64,000 nucleotides of DNA. Source: an uncultured Collinsella sp. Lineage in GTDB: Bacteria > Actinomycetota > Coriobacteriia > Coriobacteriales > Coriobacteriaceae. The stretch covers positions 20,865-84,864 of the forward strand of contig UQMV01000004.1 of NCBI GenBank assembly GCA_900542315.1, read 5' to 3'. This document shows positions 16,614 to 26,414 of the stretch, in pieces (within the stretch, counting starts at the first letter, position 1; each line of letters opens with the position of its first letter). A program made the position numbers and the translations under genes. The notes under the pieces were generated by a model that searched no databases, was not told where the DNA came from, and worked only from the letters and a program-made list of their open reading frames with translations.

Positions 16614-18188
16614 ATGGGAAAGAAGCACGATAAGAAGGCCGAGCCCGCAGCGGGCAAGACGCCCAAAAGCATGAAGGTCGATAAGGCCGTCAAAAAATTC
16701 CGCAAGCTCGAGGGCAAGCTGTGGACCCGCGAGTACCTGCTCAAGATTGCCGAGTTTGACGGCGCGACCATTGCCCCCGCCAACGGCGCCGCAGCGCGCG
16801 CCGACGCCATGGGCACCCTTGCCGGCGAGCATCATAAGCTCCTGACCAGCGAAAAGTCTGTCGAACTTGTGCGCTCGCTGGCACGCGAAACCGTCGCCAG
16901 CGGCAAGATCGACGACCCGCAGCTGCTCGACGAGATCCGCGTACTCGGCCGCGACCAGCGCGAAGCGAGCGTCATTCCCACCGAGGAGGCCGAGGCCTGG
17001 ACCAGGCTCACCTGCGAGGCCGACGCCGTGTGGCACAAGGCCAAGACGGCCAATGACTGGGCGAGCTTTGAGCCCTATGTGGATAGAATCGTCGCCCAAC
17101 TTAAGCATCAGGCCGAGCTCATGGACCCCAAGCGCGACCCATACGATGTTTGGCTCGACCAGTACGAGCGCGGCCTTTCCGCCAAGAGCTTCGATGCGTT
17201 TTGCGATGAGGTCAAGGCGACGGTCGTGCCGCTCGTGCACGCCATCGGCGAGCGCGGCCAGCAGCCCGCTGCCGACTTTTTGCACGCCCGCGTGCCCGAG
17301 GCCGCACAGCGCGCCATGAGCTTCGACCTTATGAAGCTCGTCGGCCTGGACCTGAACGACACCACGCTTGCCTTTACCGAGCACCCGTTTAGCGAGGGCT
17401 TTGCCGTGGGCGACGCGCGCATCGCGACGCACATCTACGAGGACGACTGCATCTCCAACGTCTACAGCATCATCCACGAGGCGGGACACGCCATGTACGA
17501 GCTGGGCGTCAATCCTGCCTATGCGCGCACCCGCCTGGAGGGCGGCACTTCCATGGGCATCCACGAGAGCCAGAGCCGCTTTTTCGAGAACACCGTGGGT
17601 CGCAGCCGCGCCTTTATGGGCCCGCTGCTCGAGGTGCTGCGCCGTCACGCGCCCGAGGTCTATGGCAGTGTGGACGAGGATACGCTCTACCATGCCGTGA
17701 ACATCGCACGGCCGTCGCTGATCCGCACCGAGGCGGATGAGCTCACTTATCCGCTGCACGTTATGGTGCGCTACGAGATCGAGCGCATGCTGTTTGCCGG
17801 CGAGGCCACGGCCAAGGACATCCCCGCGCTTTGGAATCGCTTTATGGATGAGTACCTGGGCATTCCCGTTCCCGACGACACGCACGGCTGCCTGCAGGAT
17901 ACGCACTGGAGCGGTGGCTCGTTTGGCTACTTCCCCACGTATGCGCTGGGTAGCGCCTACGACGCTATGTTTGTGCCGGCCATGTGCCGCGACGGCGTCG
18001 ACCTTACCGGTGCCTGTGCGAGCGGCGATTTGGCGCCCGTCCGTGCCTGGCTGGGCGAGCACATTTGGCAGTGGGGCCGTGCCAAGGACGCACCGGAGCT
18101 CATCAAGGGCGCGTGCGGCATGGACTTTGACGCCCGCTACTACTGCAGCTACCTGCAGGACAAGTTCACCACGCTGTACGAGCTGTAA
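16614..18188 (+). CDS. Carboxypeptidase Taq (M32) metallopeptidase
   Basis: M32 enzymes are cytoplasmic zinc carboxypeptidases that remove single residues from peptide C-termini. The 524-residue protein shows the zinc motif HEAGH (SIIHEAGHAMYELG), the downstream family signature GIHESQSRFFEN that carries the third ligand region, and the C-terminal GSFGYFPTYALGSAY. An extra Lys-rich head (MGKKHDKKAEPAAGK) precedes the conserved part. The ATG at 16614 has AAGGA six bases upstream; a longer frame from 16569 has no such site. It stands alone and converges with glmM. Confidence 0.94.
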   Translation: MGKKHDKKAEPAAGKTPKSMKVDKAVKKFRKLEGKLWTREYLLKIAEFDGATIAPANGAAARADAMGTLAGEHHKLLTSEKSVELVRSLARETVASGKIDDPQLLDEIRVLGRDQREASVIPTEEAEAWTRLTCEADAVWHKAKTANDWASFEPYVDRIVAQLKHQAELMDPKRDPYDVWLDQYERGLSAKSFDAFCDEVKATVVPLVHAIGERGQQPAADFLHARVPEAAQRAMSFDLMKLVGLDLNDTTLAFTEHPFSEGFAVGDARIATHIYEDDCISNVYSIIHEAGHAMYELGVNPAYARTRLEGGTSMGIHESQSRFFENTVGRSRAFMGPLLEVLRRHAPEVYGSVDEDTLYHAVNIARPSLIRTEADELTYPLHVMVRYEIERMLFAGEATAKDIPALWNRFMDEYLGIPVPDDTHGCLQDTHWSGGSFGYFPTYALGSAYDAMFVPAMCRDGVDLTGACASGDLAPVRAWLGEHIWQWGRAKDAPELIKGACGMDFDARYYCSYLQDKFTTLYEL

Positions 18189-18210
18189 GGCATAACCGAC
18201 ACGCCAACGC

Positions 18211-18249
18211 AAAGGGGACGCCGCGGAACCAATCCGCAGCGCCCCCTTT
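18211..18249. terminator. Hairpin between convergent M32 peptidase and glmM genes
   Basis: 17-base arms (18211-18227 with 18233-18249, 15 pairs, AAAGGGG outermost) surround a 5-base loop. It lies between the two stop codons and could end transcription from both sides, though neither side has a long T-run. Confidence 0.6.
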
Positions 18250-18285
18250 CCACCTAGTTGTTTAAGAACGTCCCCAATGACTACC

Positions 18286-19617
18286 TTACAGAGCTTCCAG
18301 CGCGGCGGCGATGCGCTTCATGGCGGCATCGGCGGATGCTTGGTCGGGCGCCTCGGCCAGCACGCGGATAACCGACTCGGTTCCACTCTTGCGCACGAGC
18401 ACGCGGCCCTCGCCTGCCAGCGCAGCCTCGGCCTCGGCGATGGCGTTCTGCACGCCCATGTTCTCGAGCGCGGCGTCCTTGTCCGCCACGTGCACGGCCA
18501 CCTGCGCCTGTGGCAGCAGCTTGCACGGAGCCGTGAGCTGCGAGAGCGTCTCGCGCTCGGCACGAATCACTTCCATCACGCGCAGCGAGGTCATAATGCC
18601 GTCGCCCGTGCGCTCGATATCGCCAAAGATCGTATGGCCCGTCTGCTCGCCACCCAGGCTGTAGCCGCCCTCGCGCATCTTGGCATACACGTGACGGTCG
18701 CCCACGCCGCTGGTCACGGCGCTCAGTCCGGCAAGCTCCAACGACTTGATCAGGCCAAAGTTGCTGGCGATCGTCGGTACCACGGTACCGCCCGAGAGAC
18801 GCCCGTGCTTGTTCAGGTACACGCCGCACACGTACAAGATCTGGTCGCCGTCGACCACGCGGCCGCGCTCGTCCACGGCCAGGCAGCGGTCGGCATCGCC
18901 GTCGTAGGCAAAGCCCACATCCAGGCCCTGCTCCACCACGTGGCGCTGCAGGCGCTCAATATGCGTAGAGCCGCAGTCGACATTGATGTTAAAGCCGTCG
19001 GGCGCGGCATTGATCACGCGCACATCGGCGCCCAGTGCGTCGAACACCGGCTTGGCCACCGAGGATGCCGAGCCGTTGGCGCAATCGATGCCGATCTTGA
19101 CGCCCTGCAGCGAAAAGTTCGCGCTGGCGATGAGCGAAGCAATGTAGCGGTTGCGACCCTGCATGTAGTCCACCGTGGCGCCGATGTGGTTGCCCGTTGC
19201 CAGCGGCACCTCGCTCTTGCCATCGATGTAGTCCTCAATGAGCTCCAGCACGTCCTCGTCCATCTTAAAGCCGTCGCTGTTGACGAGCTTAATGCCGTTA
19301 TCGCAAAACGGGTTGTGGCTCGCGCTGATCATGATGCCGCAATCGAAGCAGCCTTCCACAGTCTGATGCGCTACGCCCGGCGTGGGGATCACGTGCAGCA
19401 TATAGGCGTCCGCACCGCTCGCGACCAGGCCGCTCACCAGCGCCGCCTCGAACATATAACTCGAGCGACGCGTGTCCTTGCCCACGATCACGCGTGCCTT
19501 GCGCTCGCGGTTGGCGCCGTAATACCAGCCCACAAAACGGCCAATCTTATAAGCGTGCTCTACCGTCAGCCCAACGTTGGCCTCACCACGAAAGCCGTCG
19601 GTGCCAAAGTACTTCAT
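18286..19617 (-). CDS. glmM: Phosphoglucosamine mutase
   Basis: GlmM interconverts glucosamine-6-phosphate and glucosamine-1-phosphate on the way to UDP-GlcNAc for peptidoglycan. The 443-residue protein starts KYFGTDGFRG, has the phosphoserine loop ISASHNP with Ser100, the metal loop YDGDADRCL, and the C-terminal phosphate-binding RKSGTESVIRV. The serine loop followed by FCDNGIK fits GlmM rather than other hexose mutases. It is preceded by the DUF4012 gene on the same strand but separated by a terminator. Confidence 0.95.
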   Translation of the reverse strand: MKYFGTDGFRGEANVGLTVEHAYKIGRFVGWYYGANRERKARVIVGKDTRRSSYMFEAALVSGLVASGADAYMLHVIPTPGVAHQTVEGCFDCGIMISASHNPFCDNGIKLVNSDGFKMDEDVLELIEDYIDGKSEVPLATGNHIGATVDYMQGRNRYIASLIASANFSLQGVKIGIDCANGSASSVAKPVFDALGADVRVINAAPDGFNINVDCGSTHIERLQRHVVEQGLDVGFAYDGDADRCLAVDERGRVVDGDQILYVCGVYLNKHGRLSGGTVVPTIASNFGLIKSLELAGLSAVTSGVGDRHVYAKMREGGYSLGGEQTGHTIFGDIERTGDGIMTSLRVMEVIRAERETLSQLTAPCKLLPQAQVAVHVADKDAALENMGVQNAIAEAEAALAGEGRVLVRKSGTESVIRVLAEAPDQASADAAMKRIAAALEAL

Positions 19618-19634
19618 GCGCTCTCCTTACAAAA

Positions 19635-19661
19635 TAGGGGCGAACAGATTGCCTGTCCGCC
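19635..19661 (-). terminator. Terminator between the DUF4012 gene and glmM
   Basis: GGGGCGAACAG (19635-19645) pairs with CTGTCCGCCCC (19651-19661) with one mismatch; on the minus strand it is followed by TATTTTG. It lies 39 bp after the DUF4012 stop codon. Confidence 0.75.
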
Positions 19662-19700
19662 CCAAAATGGTACTCGATTATCTGCGCTACCAGAAAAACC

Positions 19701-22013
19701 CTACGCCGACGCGCTGTCGCGAGCCGCCTGGCATGTAGGAGTCTGACGCAGCGTAAGCGGCTTGTCCCCCGCCTCGGCCGACGTGGTCAGCGTATACGTG
19801 ATCGTCGTCGTCTCGCCAGCATGCAGGTCAACGGTGCCCGAATAGAAGGGGATTCCATGCCACGTAGCGGCGCCAAGACCAAACTGGGTGCCCTCGACGG
19901 TCAGATCAGTAATGTTGCCGCCCGTCGGGGCAAACAACGAGACATTCAGACGCTCGTCGTCACGCGCGGCATCGGGTGCGCTCGCCGCAACGTAGTCGGG
20001 CAGCTTGCCAGCCTCCTCCTGCGTCATGATGTTCGTCAGGGTAACGGTGATGCGATAGGAGCACGTGCCGTCACCGTTCTTCACGCCCTGACCAATCTGC
20101 GTATCGGCGTTCAGGTACCAGTCGAGCTTGGAGAAGCTCAGGTTGTTAAAGTAAACGCCGGCAACAGGATCGGCGCTCGGGTCATCCGGATCGGGCAGCG
20201 AAGCGTCAATGCCCGTCTCTTTGATGGCATTCTGCTCATCATCGTTTCTCATCCACGCGATCAGGCGGCCCTCTTCGGCACCGCGCTCAACGGCGCTGAC
20301 AAGCTTCGTAACATCGACATCGCCGATACCGCCAAGGATCTTGTCGAAGGCAGCGCTGGCGACGGATGCAAAGATGCCGTCCGACTCCTCGACCGGATAG
20401 TTCCAGTACACATCGTGCATGAGGACCTTTGCGGCGTTGGTGCCGTCGACAACCGTTCCGTCGGGCAGCGAGACATTACCGACCAGGCCCAGCAGATACT
20501 GCAGGAACACCGGGTCGATACCGATGACGCCATCAACGTCCTGTCCATACTGGGACTTCCACAGCGCGGCGACACGCTGCGAGTTGCGGGGCCAATCAGG
20601 CGAATAGGTATTGCCCGAGTTGTACAGGTTACTGTGGTTGCCGAACAGCGCCTCATCCTCTTCGTCGACGCTCTCGACTGCCTCATCCTCGCTGAGTCCA
20701 ATGCGGGGAACAAACTCGCCAATCGACATCTGGCCGTCAGTGACCGAAATCAGGCCCTGCGAACCGCCAAAGCCGCCGCAAGCACGAATCTCGACGTTGT
20801 TCATGGCGTACATAAGGTAGTTGCGCGTCTGGCCGTTGGCGCCGAGCATCTGGGGAAGGACGGGGGCGACCTTCTCCGCCGCGTCAACCGCGCCGTTGAG
20901 GGTGGCAAAGCCGTCCTTGGCCTTATCGACCAGCTCGGTCACCTGGGAAATATGAGTATCGCCAATGCCCTGGACCTTCTCGTTGGCGCTCTTGAACACC
21001 TTCGAGCTGCTGGAAAGCGAATCGGCGACCGCCTGCAGCGCGGACACGTTAATCATGCCGTCCTGGAACAGCTTGCCGGGCGTAGCCTGCGAAAGGTTAT
21101 CGGCCATGGGAACCAGCGCATTGCTCGAGACATCGGACAGGGCGTCAATCATGGTGCGGGCCGCATTGATATCGCTGCCATACACCGGGATAAACGAAGC
21201 CGCCGCCCACAGCGGGCTCGAGGTCTCCGCCTTCATGCTGTTACAGAGCTCATCGATCTTCTTCGCGTCGTCAGGCAGCGTCGAAAAATCGCCCGACGTG
21301 ACCTTGTCCTTAAGGCCACCGACGATCTCGACAGCCTCCTTCGCTTCGCTCTTTACGGTCTTTGCCGAGTTAAGCAGCATAAAGCCGCTTGCGCCAAGCG
21401 CAACGAGAAGCACCGCGACTACAACGGCAATAATGGCGCCGGTGTGACGCTTTTTGCGCTCGCCCTTGCGATGGCGATGACGGACCAGACCGTCAGAGGT
21501 CGAACTCGGCGAAGCGTCGCCACCGTAGTTCAAGCCAAAATCGTAATAATCTTCCTTGGAACCCGAGCCCGCAAACTCGGCACCGCTATCATCCAGGCGG
21601 GCGAACGTGCCAGTCTCGGAGGCGCCGGTGTAAATCGTGCCAAGGTTACCCGTAAGCCCCGCGCCACCGGCAGAGGGAGTATTGTTGGCGGCCTTGTCGG
21701 CATTAACGTTGCCGGCGGCATTCGCGGCGTTGGCAGCACCTGCGTTGTTCGCGGGTACCGAAGGAGCCCCGCTCGGCTGCGACGTGGAGGTTGCACCGCC
21801 CGCAAAGACATTCCCTCTTGCACGGCCGGTCTTTTTTGCCTTTTGAGACTGCTCGTACAGAGCGGTAAACATCGCTGTCTCGCCCGGGGACACGCGCTTA
21901 CCGGAACCGCCCTGTCCAGCGCCGCCCGGCGTGCCGGCCTTACCAGCCCCGTTCGGACGCGGCGGAACTGCAGGACGGCCGCTATCGCTGCCCTTAAAGT
22001 GATTACCAGCCAT
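19701..22013 (-). CDS. DUF4012 membrane-anchored surface protein
   Basis: The 770-residue protein has a low-complexity cytoplasmic head rich in Gly, Ala and Asn (about residues 1-180), a Lys/Arg-rich stop (RHRHRKGERKKRH), a single membrane helix (GAIIAVVVAVLLVALGASGFML) and a long outer part. The latter carries the DUF4012 pattern: YLMYAMNNVEIRACGGFGGS, YSPDWPRNSQRVAALW and DGVIGIDPVFLQYLLGL. DUF4012 is widespread in Gram-positive bacteria, often near envelope or polysaccharide genes; its biochemical role is unknown. The ATG at 22013 follows GAGGA at seven bases. Residues 1-180 look like a disordered linker and might interact with envelope machinery; that is a guess. Confidence 0.85.
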   Translation of the reverse strand: MAGNHFKGSDSGRPAVPPRPNGAGKAGTPGGAGQGGSGKRVSPGETAMFTALYEQSQKAKKTGRARGNVFAGGATSTSQPSGAPSVPANNAGAANAANAAGNVNADKAANNTPSAGGAGLTGNLGTIYTGASETGTFARLDDSGAEFAGSGSKEDYYDFGLNYGGDASPSSTSDGLVRHRHRKGERKKRHTGAIIAVVVAVLLVALGASGFMLLNSAKTVKSEAKEAVEIVGGLKDKVTSGDFSTLPDDAKKIDELCNSMKAETSSPLWAAASFIPVYGSDINAARTMIDALSDVSSNALVPMADNLSQATPGKLFQDGMINVSALQAVADSLSSSSKVFKSANEKVQGIGDTHISQVTELVDKAKDGFATLNGAVDAAEKVAPVLPQMLGANGQTRNYLMYAMNNVEIRACGGFGGSQGLISVTDGQMSIGEFVPRIGLSEDEAVESVDEEDEALFGNHSNLYNSGNTYSPDWPRNSQRVAALWKSQYGQDVDGVIGIDPVFLQYLLGLVGNVSLPDGTVVDGTNAAKVLMHDVYWNYPVEESDGIFASVASAAFDKILGGIGDVDVTKLVSAVERGAEEGRLIAWMRNDDEQNAIKETGIDASLPDPDDPSADPVAGVYFNNLSFSKLDWYLNADTQIGQGVKNGDGTCSYRITVTLTNIMTQEEAGKLPDYVAASAPDAARDDERLNVSLFAPTGGNITDLTVEGTQFGLGAATWHGIPFYSGTVDLHAGETTTITYTLTTSAEAGDKPLTLRQTPTCQAARDSASA

Positions 22014-22161
22014 AAAGAAATCCTCGCAATTGAGTCGCAATGAAAAAGTCCATGACGTTACTAGTTTATGGCATTTTGAGCATCGACAGCTAAACTCCAG
22101 ACACGGACATCAATTGGCGAAAATGCGGCACAACACCTTTTCTGTCTGGCGGCGGCGCCAG

Positions 22162-23184
22162 CTACACCGTGAGGAACATCATCACGATGATCATGGCAAA
22201 GCCGATAAGGTCGGTCGGCAAAAACACCGTGCCCAGCATAACGGCGCTGGTGATGGTCGCCGAAACTGGCTCCACAGTTCCGATGAGGCTCGCACGCACC
22301 GAGCCGATGTCCTTAACGCCCTGCATATAGAGCATGTAAGCAAAAAACGAGCCGATGACCACGAACACCGCGAGCGCCTCGACGCCGGCAGCGTCCAGCG
22401 CCGGCATATGTGCCCAGGGCTGCACGAAGACACACGAGACCACGCCCGCCGTGAGCATTGCCGAGCCCGTGACGATGGGGCTGCCGTATTCGGGCAGGAT
22501 CTTGGCGGGAATCACCGCCATACACGCGGCGCTGACCGCACACATAAGACCTGCTGCCAGGCCAAGCGGTGAGATATTCAGACTGGTGGGGTCGCCGCCG
22601 GTGGCGATTAAAAAGGTTCCACCCAGAGCCAGGCCAATGCCGATGACTTCGCGAGTGCGCGGCATGCGGCGATCGGTCACGCAGGTGTAGCCCATGATGA
22701 TAACGAGCTGCAGGCACTGGAGCACCGTCGCGGTTCCGGCGTTCGTCAGGCGCACGGCCGAAAGATAGCAAAACTGGTTGAACAGCAGACCAAAGGCGGT
22801 AAAGAGCAGCAGCTGCTTGCGATCGGCGGGTGTGGTCCAGAGCTTAATCAGGCGCTCGCGGTCGCGCGTAACAACCACGGCCATAAAGAGTAGACCGGCG
22901 AGAATCTGACGCACGCTCATAAGCCACAAGGTGTCGACGTGGTAGGTATCGAACAGAAAGCTCGCGCTGGTGCCCGAGAAGCCCCAAAACGAACCACCCA
23001 CCAGCGTAGCCAAGACGCCTGTGATCAACTTGCGCGTCGAAGCGCTGTTCAGGCGCTCGCGCCATGCGCGGCGGGTGCTGCGGCTGAGCTCGTCGGTGCC
23101 CTCGGGCACATCAATGTTCGATATATCGGTCATCGGCACCGAAGCCCCTGCGCCTTCGACCTGCTCGACACACTCTTTGCTCAT
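22162..23184 (-). CDS. DMT-superfamily permease (EamA-type)
   Basis: The 340-residue protein has a hydrophilic head of about 50 residues and ten hydrophobic segments in two repeats, as in EamA drug/metabolite transporters; GGSFWGFSGTSASFLF and LTNAGTATVLQCLQLV fit the first EamA repeat and GSVRASLIGTVEPVSA the second. Such carriers export amino acids or other small metabolites; the substrate cannot be told. The ATG at 23184 has GGGGGAG four bases upstream; upstream in-frame starts lack one. The gene is alone. Confidence 0.85.
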   Translation of the reverse strand: MSKECVEQVEGAGASVPMTDISNIDVPEGTDELSRSTRRAWRERLNSASTRKLITGVLATLVGGSFWGFSGTSASFLFDTYHVDTLWLMSVRQILAGLLFMAVVVTRDRERLIKLWTTPADRKQLLLFTAFGLLFNQFCYLSAVRLTNAGTATVLQCLQLVIIMGYTCVTDRRMPRTREVIGIGLALGGTFLIATGGDPTSLNISPLGLAAGLMCAVSAACMAVIPAKILPEYGSPIVTGSAMLTAGVVSCVFVQPWAHMPALDAAGVEALAVFVVIGSFFAYMLYMQGVKDIGSVRASLIGTVEPVSATITSAVMLGTVFLPTDLIGFAMIIVMMFLTV

Positions 23185-23415
23185 TCCACTCCCCCGAAAC
23201 AGTCTGGAAGCAATTCGGCTTACCTTACCACGGCGAAGGCACCAGCCGGAGGCTTGTCCGCTTATCGGTAGGACATTTCCGCAGGCGTCTTTCCATAGCT
23301 CGATACCGCAATGGCCTTGCATTATGCGACAGCCAAATCGCAGCAGCAGGCTCTTTTGAAATGGATACGACAAAGCCCCCGAATTCCACAATGTAAGCGA
23401 TTTTTAAAAATGTTC

Positions 23416-23444
23416 TTGCCACCGAGTTCAGGCTCCGTTATATT
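23416..23444 (+). promoter_or_regulatory. Promoter of tRNA-Val
   Basis: TTGCCA (23416-23421), a 17-base spacer and TATATT (23439-23444) lie 30 bp before the tRNA. Confidence 0.75.
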
Positions 23445-23473
23445 ATCCCTTGCGCACTTGCGCACCCTTGATC

Positions 23474-23548
23474 GGGCGTTTAGCTCAGGGGGAGAGCGCT
23501 TCCCTGACACGGAAGAGGTCAGAAGTTCAAATCTTCTAACGCCCACCA
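23474..23548 (+). tRNA. tRNA-Val (anticodon GAC)
   Basis: The 75-base sequence folds as a cloverleaf: acceptor GGGCGTT/AACGCCC, D arm GCTC-AGGGGGA-GAGC, anticodon arm CTTCC-CTGACAC-GGAAG, T arm AGAAG-TTCAAAT-CTTCT, and an encoded CCA end. The seven-base anticodon loop reads CTGACAC, giving GAC for valine codons GUC/GUU. Confidence 0.97.
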
Positions 23549-23557
23549 AATGTTCGC

Positions 23558-23590
23558 AGCTCAGAGGCTATGTCTCTGGGCTGTTTTGTT
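23558..23590 (+). terminator. Terminator of tRNA-Val
   Basis: AGCTCAGAG (23558-23566) pairs with CTCTGGGCT (23574-23582), followed by GTTTTGTTTT. Confidence 0.85.
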
Positions 23591-24180
23591 TTATGTCGCC
23601 AAGTACGCCGCCAAATAACCACCAAATACTGATCCAAGGTCTGTATGCGATGGCCTTCGCATCCCGTAGGGGTGCCGGCAGATTGCGCACGTCCTGGCCG
23701 ATCGTGACCGCAACATGTTGGTCAAGCATAATCTTTTGGATTCTTTTGGCGTGAGCGGCTTGGTTTTGGTAGGATTTGTCAGCGGCTTGACTAAGGGGGT
23801 TTTATAACTGCCATGCAGGTAGCCGTGTTGGTAACGTTTTACCGACTTGCCAAGAACCCCTCATAATTAATGCGTCTGCAAAATGACTAATTGCTTTGAC
23901 CTGCTGAAACACTATATGTTGTGTTTGACCTAAAAAAAGAATACAGGATATAGATGCCTCTTTGTCGTATGATAGATGGCGGACAGAGAACGAGAACCTT
24001 ATTCGCTCCATTTGGATAGATCTTTGAGCCCCTTGATTGGCTGCGAGGATTGTCCGCATGAGGGACTATGGTTATCGAGAACACAGATTGCGCGACGGCG
24101 CCGCAAGACAGGGGCAAGCCCTGCCGAGCATCGTTTGGCTCTGAAACGCAATGAGACTACGACGCGAAAGAGGCAAGAGG
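23591..24180 (+). other. Long leader region of nrdD
   Basis: This gap after the tRNA-Val terminator holds no convincing gene. Its first part repeats CCACCAAAT from the tRNA end (23543-23551 and 23619-23627). The second part carries the nrdD promoter and NrdR box, followed by an mRNA leader of roughly 220 bases with a small CAGGG-GCAAG-CCCTG hairpin near 24109. No riboswitch class was recognised in that leader. Confidence 0.5.
23909..23956 (+). promoter_or_regulatory. nrdD promoter with NrdR box
   Basis: ACACTATATGTTGTGT (23909-23924) matches the palindromic NrdR box. A degenerate second copy, TACAGGATATAGATGC (23941-23956), starts 32 bp later, the usual spacing of paired NrdR boxes. TTGACC (23925-23930), 18 bases and TATAGA (23949-23954) form the promoter, so the first box abuts the -35 and the second covers the -10. 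NrdR senses ATP/dATP and represses ribonucleotide reductase genes. Confidence 0.85.
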
Positions 24181-26403
24181 ATGAAGATCATCAAGCGCAG
24201 CGGCACCGAGGTTGTCTTTGACATCGATAAGATTGTCAATGCGATTCGCGCCGCCAACTTGGAGGTCGAGGAGGGCTCTCGTCTTACCGACCGCCAGGTG
24301 GTTTATGCGGCGCAAAACGTCGCCGAGGCATGTGAGAACGCGGGCCACACCGTGTCGGTCGAGGAGATTCAGGATCTGGTCGAGGACGAGATTATGCGTC
24401 TCGACTGCTACGAAGTGGCCCGCCACTACATCATCTATCGCTATGTTCAGAGCTTGAAGCGCCAGAAGAACACGACCGATGACAAGATCCTGTCGCTAAT
24501 TGAGTGCAATAACGAAGAGGTCAAGCAGGAGAACTCCAACAAGAACCCGACCGTCAACTCCGTTCAGCGCGACTATATGGCCGGCGAGATTTCCAAGGAC
24601 CTGACCCAGCGCGTGCTGCTGCCCCAGGAGATCGTGGATGCCCATAATGAGGGCCTGATCCATTTCCACGATTCCGACTACTTTGCCCAGCACATGCATA
24701 ACTGCGATTTGGTGAACCTGGAGGACATGCTCCAGAACGGCACTGTTATCTCGGGCACGCTGATCGAGAAGCCGCACAGCTTCTCGACCGCCTGCAACAT
24801 CGCGACGCAGATCATCGCCCAGGTTGCTTCCTCCCAGTACGGCGGCCAGTCTATTTCGCTGACCCATCTCGCCCCGTTCGTTGAGGTGAGCCGTCAGAAG
24901 ATTCGCGGCGAGGTCGCTCGCGAGCTTGAGGAGCTCGGTGTTTCGGCATCTGCCGAGAAGGTTCGCGAAGTCGTTGAGGATCGCTTGCGCGATGAGATTC
25001 GTCGCGGCGTCCAGACGATTCAGTATCAGGTCGTGACCCTTATGACCACGAATGGCCAGGCGCCGTTCGTGACGGTCTTTATGTATCTCAATGAGGCCCG
25101 TACGCCTCAGGAGAAGCACGACCTTGCCATGATCGTGGAGGAGACGCTTCGCCAGCGCTATGAGGGCGTTAAGAACGAGGCCGGCGTGTGGATTACCCCG
25201 GCATTCCCCAAGCTTATCTATGTACTCGAGGACGATAACGTTCACGAGAATTCCCCGTACTTCTATCTGACCCAGCTGGCTGCCAAGTGCACCGCCAAGC
25301 GCATGGTGCCCGATTACATCTCCGAGAAGAAGATGCGCGAGCTCAAGCTGTCGAAGGGCGAGACCGCCGGCAACGGCGATTGCTACACCTGCATGGGTTG
25401 CCGCAGTTTCCTGACGCCCGACCGTTCGGGCAACGGCTTTAACAACGTCGCCAACGCGCTGAACTATGACCCGACCAAGCCTAAGTACTATGGTCGCTTT
25501 AACCAAGGTGTTGTGACCATCAATCTGCCCGATGTCGCACTGAGCTCGCATCAGGACATGGACAAGTTCTGGAAGATCTTCGACGAGCGCCTTGAGCTGT
25601 GCCATCGTGCCCTGCTGTGCCGTCATGAGCGCCTGATGGGCACGCTTTCGGATGCCGCGCCGATTCTTTGGCAGTACGGCGCCCTGGCGCGTCTGAAGAA
25701 GGGCGAGACGATCGATAAGCTGCTCGTGGGCGGCTATTCCACCATCAGCCTGGGGTATGCCGGTCTGTATGAGTGCGTCAAGTACATGACGGGTCACAGC
25801 CACACCGAGAAGGAGGGCACGCCGTTTGCTATGGCCGTCATGCAGCGCATGAACGACAAGTGCGCGGAGTGGAAGGCTGCGAGCGACATCGATTTCTCGC
25901 TGTACGGCACGCCGTTGGAGTCGACGACCTACAAGTTCGCCAAGTGCCTGCAGCGCCGTTTTGGCATTATCCCGGGCGTGACGGACAAGGGCTACATCAC
26001 TAACAGCTATCACGTCCACGTGTCCGAGGAGATCGATGCCTTCGACAAGCTTAAGTTTGAGGGCATGTTCCAGCAGCTTTCGCCGGGCGGTGCCATCTCC
26101 TACGTCGAGGTTCCCAACATGCAGGACAACCTCAAAGCTGTCATTCGCGTGGTGCAGTACATCTACGACAACATCATGTATGCCGAGCTCAACACCAAGA
26201 GCGACTACTGCCAGGTGTGCGGCTACGATGGCGAGATTAAGATTGTCGAGGACGATGGCAAGCTGGTGTGGGAGTGCCCCAATTGCGGCAATCGTGACCA
26301 GGAGAAGATGAACGTCGCCCGTCGTACGTGCGGCTACATCGGTACCCAATTCTGGAACCAGGGCCGAACCGAAGAGATCCGCGACCGCGTGCTGCATCTC
26401 TAA
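24181..26403 (+). CDS. nrdD: Anaerobic ribonucleoside-triphosphate reductase
   Basis: NrdD reduces NTPs to dNTPs without oxygen using a glycyl radical. The 740-residue protein has an N-terminal ATP-cone (KIIKRSGTEVVFD, about 1-95), the barrel with active-site cysteines around CYTCMGCRSFLTP, a C-terminal zinc site CQVCGYDG...CPNCGNRD and the radical loop RRTCGYIGTQFWNQG with Gly718. The ATG at 24181 follows AGAGGCAAGAGG; the earlier GTG/ATG at 24151 is upstream of the conserved ATP-cone. nrdG lies 426 bp downstream. Control by NrdR is supported by the box in the promoter. Confidence 0.97.
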   Translation: MKIIKRSGTEVVFDIDKIVNAIRAANLEVEEGSRLTDRQVVYAAQNVAEACENAGHTVSVEEIQDLVEDEIMRLDCYEVARHYIIYRYVQSLKRQKNTTDDKILSLIECNNEEVKQENSNKNPTVNSVQRDYMAGEISKDLTQRVLLPQEIVDAHNEGLIHFHDSDYFAQHMHNCDLVNLEDMLQNGTVISGTLIEKPHSFSTACNIATQIIAQVASSQYGGQSISLTHLAPFVEVSRQKIRGEVARELEELGVSASAEKVREVVEDRLRDEIRRGVQTIQYQVVTLMTTNGQAPFVTVFMYLNEARTPQEKHDLAMIVEETLRQRYEGVKNEAGVWITPAFPKLIYVLEDDNVHENSPYFYLTQLAAKCTAKRMVPDYISEKKMRELKLSKGETAGNGDCYTCMGCRSFLTPDRSGNGFNNVANALNYDPTKPKYYGRFNQGVVTINLPDVALSSHQDMDKFWKIFDERLELCHRALLCRHERLMGTLSDAAPILWQYGALARLKKGETIDKLLVGGYSTISLGYAGLYECVKYMTGHSHTEKEGTPFAMAVMQRMNDKCAEWKAASDIDFSLYGTPLESTTYKFAKCLQRRFGIIPGVTDKGYITNSYHVHVSEEIDAFDKLKFEGMFQQLSPGGAISYVEVPNMQDNLKAVIRVVQYIYDNIMYAELNTKSDYCQVCGYDGEIKIVEDDGKLVWECPNCGNRDQEKMNVARRTCGYIGTQFWNQGRTEEIRDRVLHL

Positions 26404-26414
26404 TAACCATCCCA

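Noticed and set aside
23543..23627. Attachment site at the 3' end of tRNA-Val
   Set aside because: CCACCAAAT is repeated 76 bp downstream, but nine bases with a CCA end are common, no integrase is nearby and the region between is only the tRNA terminator.
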